The notes under the pieces: model-generated
The model's input: the letters and a program-made list of their open reading frames with translations, nothing else
The model's database searches: none
Told to the model about the DNA's origin: nothing
Translations under genes and position numbers: made by a program
Origin: UBA11872 sp965198285
GTDB taxonomy: Bacteria; Chloroflexota; UBA11872
Direction: 5' to 3'
Length of the DNA: 64,000 bases
Assembly (NCBI GenBank): GCA_965198285.1
Contig: OZ240251.1
Location: 992,001-1,056,000 of the forward strand
Shown: piece by piece, positions 58,525 to 64,000 of the stretch
How positions within the stretch are numbered: the stretch's first letter is position 1
Layout: each line of letters opens with the position of its first letter

Positions 58525-60874
58525 CGCGCCAGAGCGGCACCGCGGCGGCGTAGGCGAGAGCCGCGCCGATCAGCGTCCAGGCAAGGCCGATGGACACGAT
58601 CAGGATGGCGGCCACGAAAGCGGCGGCGACCGAGGCGGTGCCGTTGACGGCCCAGGCCCAGGAGATGGCGGCACGGTCGTCGGCCAGCGCACGGATGGCA
58701 GACGGCATGACGGCGCCCAGGGCCAGCGACGGCAGGGCCGCCAGAACACCCACGGCCACGCGGACGGCAAGGGGTGCGCCGAGGGCCAGGGGCGCCATAA
58801 GCAGCAGGCCACCAAGTAGGAACACGCTCATCGCGGCCATGGCGGCAGCTGTTTGCGGCGAGGGGCGCCACCAGCGGGAGGACAGGCTGCCGAGGCCGGC
58901 CCAAGCCAGCATGGCGGCGATGCCGGTGGCGAAGGCGACGGTGGGCGCGTCGAGCACCAGGATGAGGCGCTGCAGCAGGGCGATCTGGGTTGCGGTGAAG
59001 GCAACGCCAGCGGCGGCGACATAGGCAAGGCGACGTAGACCAACGCGGCTTGCGCCGCGGCGGCGTCGGCCCAATAACGGCGCGACCATCGTGAGCACGG
59101 CCGTGCCGGTGGCCGCCGCCGCCAGCGGGACAAGGACCAGGAAACCCGCGCCGCCGAACGGTTGCCAGGTTCGTCCGGTGGTTGACAGGACTTCGCGCCA
59201 CTGGGTCCAGTCGAAGTAGTGGAAAAAGTAGGGTCGGTCGTCGGTGACGGGCGCCCAGGTTTCGGGAATTGGGTCGCCGCGAACCACCGCCTGGAAGGCC
59301 TGGTAGAGCGAGGTATCGGGCAAGCGGTTGAAGCGATTGGAGTTCGATTCAAGAAGTTTCACGTGAAACACCCAGTCGAAGCCGTTGCGCTCGAGGCCGT
59401 CTGACAGCGCCTGACGATCCGCTGCTGTGAACGGCGTTGGCGAGGCGACCATGGTGACGACTTCCAGGGAGCGCCAGGCGAGGACGTGAGCGGATGGGTC
59501 GGCGAGACCTTCCTGCCGGAGGGCGTCGAGCAGGGATGCCCACATGCGCACGGACTCGGAGGGGGTGGCCTGTAGCCAGCGAGTTACGACGAGGCGGCCG
59601 TTGGGGGCCAGGGCGCGCCAGCCGTCGGCGAGGGCGTGGCGGGTGAGGGCGTAGGTCTCGCGGAGGCCGAAGGTGCCGGCGGCAACGCCCTGGAAGGACT
59701 CGCGCAGCGGCCAGACGACCAGGTCGTAACCATTGGCGGATCGCAATGCCGACCGAACGCCGCAGTTTAGGACACGAACGTTACTGTCGTTGAGAACCGT
59801 GGCGTCGCCGGCGCCCTGCCAGGCCTGGCGTAGCGCGGCGTCAGGCTGGACGAGGTCGATTCGGTCGATGCCGGCTCGGAGCAGGACGGCGGCGTCGAAT
59901 GCACCGACGGGATCGAGCAGCAGGGCCGAGGTGGCGGGTCGCAGGCGGACAGCGTGGGTGAGCGGGACGTGGTCCAGGGCTTCGGTCAGCGGGACGTCCA
60001 GCGCCGCCGCATTGCCGCCGTCGACAGTCAGGCCAAGGCGGGGCCGGGGGACGGATCCGGCGTAGTTGAGGCTCAGGCCGGTGGCGGTGCGGAACCCGGC
60101 GTTTTCGAGGATGTCCACGCGTGAATTGGCGGAGAGCCTGGTGCCGAGGCGATGGGCGTCGGGACGTTGCAGGGCCTGGGCGAGTTGCGAGTGGACGGAG
60201 ACGCGCGGACCGGCTGGGCTGAGAACCATGGCTGCTGCGAATACGGCGACAGCCGCCAGTCCGGCAACGATGGACGGGAGCCGGCGCGCGGCGATAACCG
60301 TCGCCGCCAGGGCCAAGGCGGCGGCCAGCAGGATGGTCGCGGCCGACCCGACGAAGGTCAGCAGCGGCACCGCGAGGGCCGCTCCGGCGGCCGACCCGGC
60401 GAGACTGGCGCCGTAGGTGGTGCCCGCGCCAGCTGGACTGTGGCGTAACGCGGCAACCACGGCGACGCCGGCGCAGGTGAACGGGACGGCAGCCACGATG
60501 AAGAAGAGGGCCAGCCATCCCAACTGGCTGGCGTCCGCGCCGATTCGGTAAGTGTCTAGCGGAATGCGGTCGGCCGTGACGTAGGCGCCGACAGCGGTGA
60601 GGGCGAAGAGGGCGCCAGCCCAGCCGATCGCCGTTGTGGGCGCTGCGCCAGCCAGACGCCGGGAGGTTGCCGTCAGTGTTCCGGCCGCGCCGATGCCGAG
60701 CAGGGCCATGGCAATCGCGACGAAGGCGAAGTGGTGCCCCTGCGCGATGGCGTACACACGCGTGAGCGATATCTCGAACAACAAGCTGGCTGCCGAAACC
60801 AGGACCAGACCAGCGGAGAGCCTGTACTTCACCGAACCTCGACTGTCGCGATGTACTGCTCGGTAGATCGTCAC
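58493..60874 (-). CDS. Multi-spanning membrane protein with spermidine synthase-like domain
   Basis: A 793-residue protein. About six hydrophobic segments at the N-terminus begin ASLLFEISLTRVYAIAQ. A cytoplasmic Rossmann-like middle part follows (VHSQLAQALQRPDAHRL to VTRWLQATPSESVRM). About eight more segments lie at the C-terminus, after DDRPYFFHYFDW. LFEISLTRVYAI and DDRPYFFH are hallmarks of membrane spermidine-synthase-like proteins. The aminopropyl-transfer aspartates are not convincing, so the enzymatic function is uncertain. It could be a transporter-like or sensing protein. Its end overlaps the convergent PCMT gene by 32 nt. Confidence 0.82.
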   Translation of the reverse strand: MTIYRAVHRDSRGSVKYRLSAGLVLVSAASLLFEISLTRVYAIAQGHHFAFVAIAMALLGIGAAGTLTATSRRLAGAAPTTAIGWAGALFALTAVGAYVTADRIPLDTYRIGADASQLGWLALFFIVAAVPFTCAGVAVVAALRHSPAGAGTTYGASLAGSAAGAALAVPLLTFVGSAATILLAAALALAATVIAARRLPSIVAGLAAVAVFAAAMVLSPAGPRVSVHSQLAQALQRPDAHRLGTRLSANSRVDILENAGFRTATGLSLNYAGSVPRPRLGLTVDGGNAAALDVPLTEALDHVPLTHAVRLRPATSALLLDPVGAFDAAVLLRAGIDRIDLVQPDAALRQAWQGAGDATVLNDSNVRVLNCGVRSALRSANGYDLVVWPLRESFQGVAAGTFGLRETYALTRHALADGWRALAPNGRLVVTRWLQATPSESVRMWASLLDALRQEGLADPSAHVLAWRSLEVVTMVASPTPFTAADRQALSDGLERNGFDWVFHVKLLESNSNRFNRLPDTSLYQAFQAVVRGDPIPETWAPVTDDRPYFFHYFDWTQWREVLSTTGRTWQPFGGAGFLVLVPLAAAATGTAVLTMVAPLLGRRRRGASRVGLRRLAYVAAAGVAFTATQIALLQRLILVLDAPTVAFATGIAAMLAWAGLGSLSSRWWRPSPQTAAAMAAMSVFLLGGLLLMAPLALGAPLAVRVAVGVLAALPSLALGAVMPSAIRALADDRAAISWAWAVNGTASVAAAFVAAILIVSIGLAWTLIGAALAYAAAVPLWRARDPRPTSPR

Positions 60875-60965
60875 ACGCGAGGTGGCCCTTGCCTGCGCAT
60901 GGTCAAACGACTCGAGCTAGCTCACTCGGCACGAGCCTTGCCCACCTCACCCTCACTTGCCGGCG

Positions 60966-63581
60966 CTAGCCGCCTCCTTCAGCGCATCTGAGTTCAATCT
61001 GGTGCCTGCCGGCCGAAACCCGGACGCTGACGGTCGTGGGCGTGCGTTGCACGCCGGCGTCAGGGTTTTGGAGGTCGTGGATCCGATCGTTGACGACTAG
61101 CGTTTGCGGCCGTTTCGCATGCCGATCCAGTGCCACGTCGGCGTCCACGCCGTCGGGAAGTTCGGCAGTCAGCACCAGGCTCGTCGCGGTTCGTTCCCAG
61201 GCCGTCTTGAGGTCGCCGTGGGGCGTGGGAACTACGCCCCTGGCCCAGTCCAGTACGCCGGGCCGAGGACGGATCCGGCAGGTCTGAAACCCCGGACCGG
61301 TTGGGGTCACGCCCAGGAGGTCGGTGGTAAGCGCCACGCCGGCTGCCACCGCGCCCATATGCGTGAGGCTGCGCGGCGCCGCCCGACGCATCTGGTGGCG
61401 CGTGGCCACCTGCGCGTCCGAGGTGATGGGGTTGTGATGCGACAGAAAGGGACCCCACGCTTCCCAGACCGTGGGGTTGTCCATGAGTTCGAGCATGGGT
61501 CGATAACGCTCGCGCACCCCGTTCAGGGCCTGCTCCGACAGCCCGCCGCGCAGCAGCGCGGTGAGGACGTCGCCGAAGTACGCGGGACTTGCTGGCGCCA
61601 GCGACGGATCCTGCGCGTGGAGCCTGGAAGCGATCCGCTCGGCCTGTTTGGACGTCGCCAAGCCGTGGATCACGGCAAGCGCGTTGCCGTGTTCGCTGGC
61701 AATCCCCGTCAGCGCCCCGTGGTGGTGGCTGTCTTCGAACAGGCCGCGCTCGGGGTTCCAAAAGACGCGGCGAATCTGTGCCCGAACCGATTGAGCGATT
61801 TGGTTCCAGCGGCGCGCGTCCGCCGACCGATCCAATTGCTCGGCCAGCCAGGCGGCAGCCTCCAAGCCAATGGCGTAGAAGATGTTGGTGGCCAGGTTGG
61901 CGCCGCGCAGGTCCACGGGCGCCCAGTCCAGCCAGTTCCAGGCGGGCAGGTCTCGCAGCAGGCCCAGACCATCTCGGTACGGTTCGTACCAGTCGATCTG
62001 CCGCTGCACGCTGGGGTACAGGTCTATGGCAACGTCGCGTCGCCCCGTATAGAGGTAGTGCTCACGCGCGTTGAGGCTCCAGGCCAGCAGGTGCTGGGGG
62101 ATGAAGTTGCGCGGATCGGTTCGGGCCGGCGGAAAGTTGATCGCGAGCTTGCCGTCGCCATGATCCGTGGCTGGAAAGGTTCGTAGCAGTCGGTCGGCCA
62201 GCGGCAGGTCGCCGTAGGCGACGTACATGCCGGCGATGCCATGACGCGGGTCGCCGGCGGCATATTGCACGCGCTCGCGCCAGGCGTCGGCCGTTAGCGT
62301 GTCCTCCATGTTCAGATAGACGGTGTCGGCGCAGGCCGTCCACAGCTTGGTGAGCAGGCGATCGGCGCAGGCGAATGCGCCGCGGCGCTCGGCCGGGTAC
62401 TCGTACGCGTTGAGCGCGATGCCGTTGATGCGGACCGGGGTGTCGGGGCTGCGGAGGGTGAGGTGCAGGTAGCGAAATTGGCGATAGGTCGCCACCTCCC
62501 AAACCTGCTCACCGGCGCGGGTCAGGTAGCGGTCCGCAAGCGCGAGCCTGGATGGTACGCGGTTGTCGACCAGCAGTTGGTCGTAGGTCAGGTCCAGCTT
62601 CGCGCCCGGTTGGGCGTCCAGCCGTATACGTGGAAAGCCGAAGACCTGGCGACCAAAGTCAAGCACCAGGAAGGGCTGGCGGATGCCGTGCCCGGCGACG
62701 AGGGCGCCCTGGAACACGCCGGCGGTGTCGTCGCCGCTGAGGACGGCTTCCGGCCGCTCCGCACAGGCGTGTTCCAGGGGAAGCCGGAGCTCGGCGGCCA
62801 AGAGGCGCGCCACGTCGAGCCTGGATCGGCGCCTCTGTGGCGTGGGCGGAGCGTAGGGGAACGCGGGCGGTTCCTGGTCGATCACCTCGCCGACCGTCAC
62901 CAGCCGGGCGGGCAGCACCTCGCGCTCCCGTAGCAGCGGTGTCGAACGCGGCTCTAGCAGGAACCAGTCCAGTTCGCGGGGCGGAATCTCCCAGGCCGGG
63001 GCCCAACCCGAGTCGTCGAATTCCACCCGCATCCAGTCGGGCGGGTCGGCGCTGGCGTCGTAGACCTCGGGGCTACCGAAGGTTCCCTCGAGCGGCGGCA
63101 CATCCCGATTCCAGGCCGTGGCCGGTCGCAGCTTCCAGTGGGAGTCAGATCCCAGCACGTCACACGTGCCGTCCGGCCGTGTGATCTCCAGTTCTGCCCA
63201 CAGGCCGGCGCGTTCGCCCACGGCGTAAGCGTTACCGCTCTGCGAGTGCCAGCCGTCGCCCTGGTCCGCCGCGCCGTAGTGGTAGGCGCGCACCGCGATG
63301 GCGTTTGCTCCGGACTTGAGTCTGGAGGCCACGTCGTACGTGTCGTAGCTCTTGCGCCTGGGATCGCTGCGCGCCGGGCCTCGGCCCATATAGGCCCCGT
63401 TGACGTACAAGACGTAGCGATCCGACGCCGTGACGTGCAGGCGGGCCCGGCTGGGCTGCTGGGCGAGCGTGAAGCAGCGGCGGGCGTACAGATAAAAGTG
63501 ATAGGGCTTGGGCTCACCCTGGCACCAAATCCAGACCCCGGCTCGTTGACTCGACGGAGACACTCTGGCCGTCATCCGCAA
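60966..63581 (-). CDS. Alpha-L-rhamnosidase (GH78)-like
   Basis: An 871-residue multi-domain protein. The N-terminal beta-sandwich resembles the rhamnosidase N-domain (FYLYARRCFTL, VLYVNGAYMGRGPARSDPR). It is followed by FLVLDFGRQVFGFPRIRL and the (alpha/alpha)6 catalytic part with TADAWRERVQYAAGDPRHGI, WLDWAPVDL, and ASEHGNALAVIHGLAT. The usual DCPQRDERLGWTGD acid loop is shortened to DTLTADAWRERVQYAAGD, so catalysis may differ from standard GH78. No signal peptide is clear. It is divergent from the second PCMT gene. Confidence 0.85.
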   Translation of the reverse strand: MRMTARVSPSSQRAGVWIWCQGEPKPYHFYLYARRCFTLAQQPSRARLHVTASDRYVLYVNGAYMGRGPARSDPRRKSYDTYDVASRLKSGANAIAVRAYHYGAADQGDGWHSQSGNAYAVGERAGLWAELEITRPDGTCDVLGSDSHWKLRPATAWNRDVPPLEGTFGSPEVYDASADPPDWMRVEFDDSGWAPAWEIPPRELDWFLLEPRSTPLLREREVLPARLVTVGEVIDQEPPAFPYAPPTPQRRRSRLDVARLLAAELRLPLEHACAERPEAVLSGDDTAGVFQGALVAGHGIRQPFLVLDFGRQVFGFPRIRLDAQPGAKLDLTYDQLLVDNRVPSRLALADRYLTRAGEQVWEVATYRQFRYLHLTLRSPDTPVRINGIALNAYEYPAERRGAFACADRLLTKLWTACADTVYLNMEDTLTADAWRERVQYAAGDPRHGIAGMYVAYGDLPLADRLLRTFPATDHGDGKLAINFPPARTDPRNFIPQHLLAWSLNAREHYLYTGRRDVAIDLYPSVQRQIDWYEPYRDGLGLLRDLPAWNWLDWAPVDLRGANLATNIFYAIGLEAAAWLAEQLDRSADARRWNQIAQSVRAQIRRVFWNPERGLFEDSHHHGALTGIASEHGNALAVIHGLATSKQAERIASRLHAQDPSLAPASPAYFGDVLTALLRGGLSEQALNGVRERYRPMLELMDNPTVWEAWGPFLSHHNPITSDAQVATRHQMRRAAPRSLTHMGAVAAGVALTTDLLGVTPTGPGFQTCRIRPRPGVLDWARGVVPTPHGDLKTAWERTATSLVLTAELPDGVDADVALDRHAKRPQTLVVNDRIHDLQNPDAGVQRTPTTVSVRVSAGRHQIELRCAEGGG

Positions 63582-63703
63582 TCCTCCAGGTAGCTGCGAC
63601 TGCGGCCGACGGCGCTAAACATAGAGCATGGCGGCGATGTCCGCCCGGAGCGCAGGGTGTGACAAGCTGCGAATTGCAGGTTCCCGACTGCTACGGATTG
63701 CGC

Positions 63704-64000
63704 GTGTTCTGGAAGCGGCGGCGTGGGCGCGAGAAGCTGATGGCCGAGATTCGGCGGGCCGGGATTGTGCAGTCGGAGCCGGTGCTGGAGGCCATCGAGC
63801 GGGTGGAGCGGCGCCACTTTGTCAGGCCCGATGATGCGCGCGAGGCCTACGACAACGCGCCGTTGCAGATCGGCCGGGGCCAGACCATTTCGCAGCCGCT
63901 AGTGGTGGCGCTGATGTCCGAGGCCTTGGCCATTGAGTCCGGCGACCGGGTGCTGGAAATCGGGACCGGATCGGGCTACCAGGCTGCCGTGCTGGCCGAG
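63704..64000 (+). CDS. pcm: Protein-L-isoaspartate O-methyltransferase, cytoplasmic form (cut by window edge)
   Basis: The frame runs off the window end. GTG 63704 gives MFWKRRRGREKLMAEIRRAG; ATG 63740 is a shorter alternative and GTG 63659 a longer one. The sequence QIGRGQTISQPLVVALMSEA and VLEIGTGSGYQAAVLAE is the PCMT signature. It is clearly related to the protein at 57763-58524 but has no signal peptide. It repairs isoaspartyl residues in damaged proteins in the cytoplasm. Only the first about 99 residues are visible. Confidence 0.85.
   Translation, partial: MFWKRRRGREKLMAEIRRAGIVQSEPVLEAIERVERRHFVRPDDAREAYDNAPLQIGRGQTISQPLVVALMSEALAIESGDRVLEIGTGSGYQAAVLAE

Overview
The window is GC-rich bacterial DNA, most likely from a free-living or host-associated member of the Chloroflexota (SAR202- or sponge-symbiont-like). 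The main pointers are three substrate-binding lipoproteins whose N-terminal linkers are built from repeated Val/Glu/Lys/Thr units, and a gene mix of enolase-superfamily enzymes, phytanoyl-CoA-type dioxygenases, Gfo/Idh/MocA oxidoreductases, sialidase-like propellers, GH29 and GH78. This is inference from gene content; no rRNA or marker phylogeny is available here.

Layout. 0-2 kb: the end of a Gfo/Idh/MocA oxidoreductase and a convergent enolase-superfamily dehydratase. 2-17 kb: an accessory region. It holds a small gene with a broken PIN-like partner, a frameshifted beta-propeller/LRR lipoprotein, the stump of a restriction-methylase gene, two IS110-family elements around a C45-type acyltransferase gene, clusters of short dispersed repeats, and a three-gene DUF6361 / phospholipase-D-like / helicase operon that resembles an antiviral cassette. 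17-28 kb: a sugar isomerase-oxidoreductase-class V aminotransferase operon, the riboflavin operon ribD-ribE-ribBA-ribH under an FMN riboswitch, coaE, a phytanoyl-CoA dioxygenase homologue and a ThDP-dependent enzyme. 29-51 kb: a carbohydrate island with three sialidase-like proteins, a selenocysteine tRNA, three ABC substrate-binding proteins, two permeases, three tandem copies of a propeller glycosidase, two alcohol dehydrogenases and an alpha/alpha-barrel protein. 51-64 kb: an alpha-L-fucosidase, a CE7-type esterase, a DUF1801 protein, an unusual FtsK-like ATPase with an extracytoplasmic tail, an SDR, two protein-L-isoaspartate methyltransferases (one with a lipoprotein signal), a membrane spermidine-synthase-like protein and a GH78 rhamnosidase.

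The strongest new observation concerns the two IS110 elements. Each carries, just upstream of its transposase gene, a 147-nt two-stem RNA with the layout of a bridge RNA. For the second element the first loop contains two 8-nt guides that match, 8 of 8 on each side, the two flanks of its actual insertion site. That site is a dispersed palindromic repeat of this genome. The second loop co-varies with the element ends in both copies.

Several genes (PIN-like, propeller/LRR lipoprotein, small membrane protein at 50.8 kb) need a single-base shift to read through. This could be real decay or indel error in the assembly. Promoters with a TTG-type -35, a 17-nt spacer and a TACAmT-like -10 recur and look like the housekeeping promoter of this organism.
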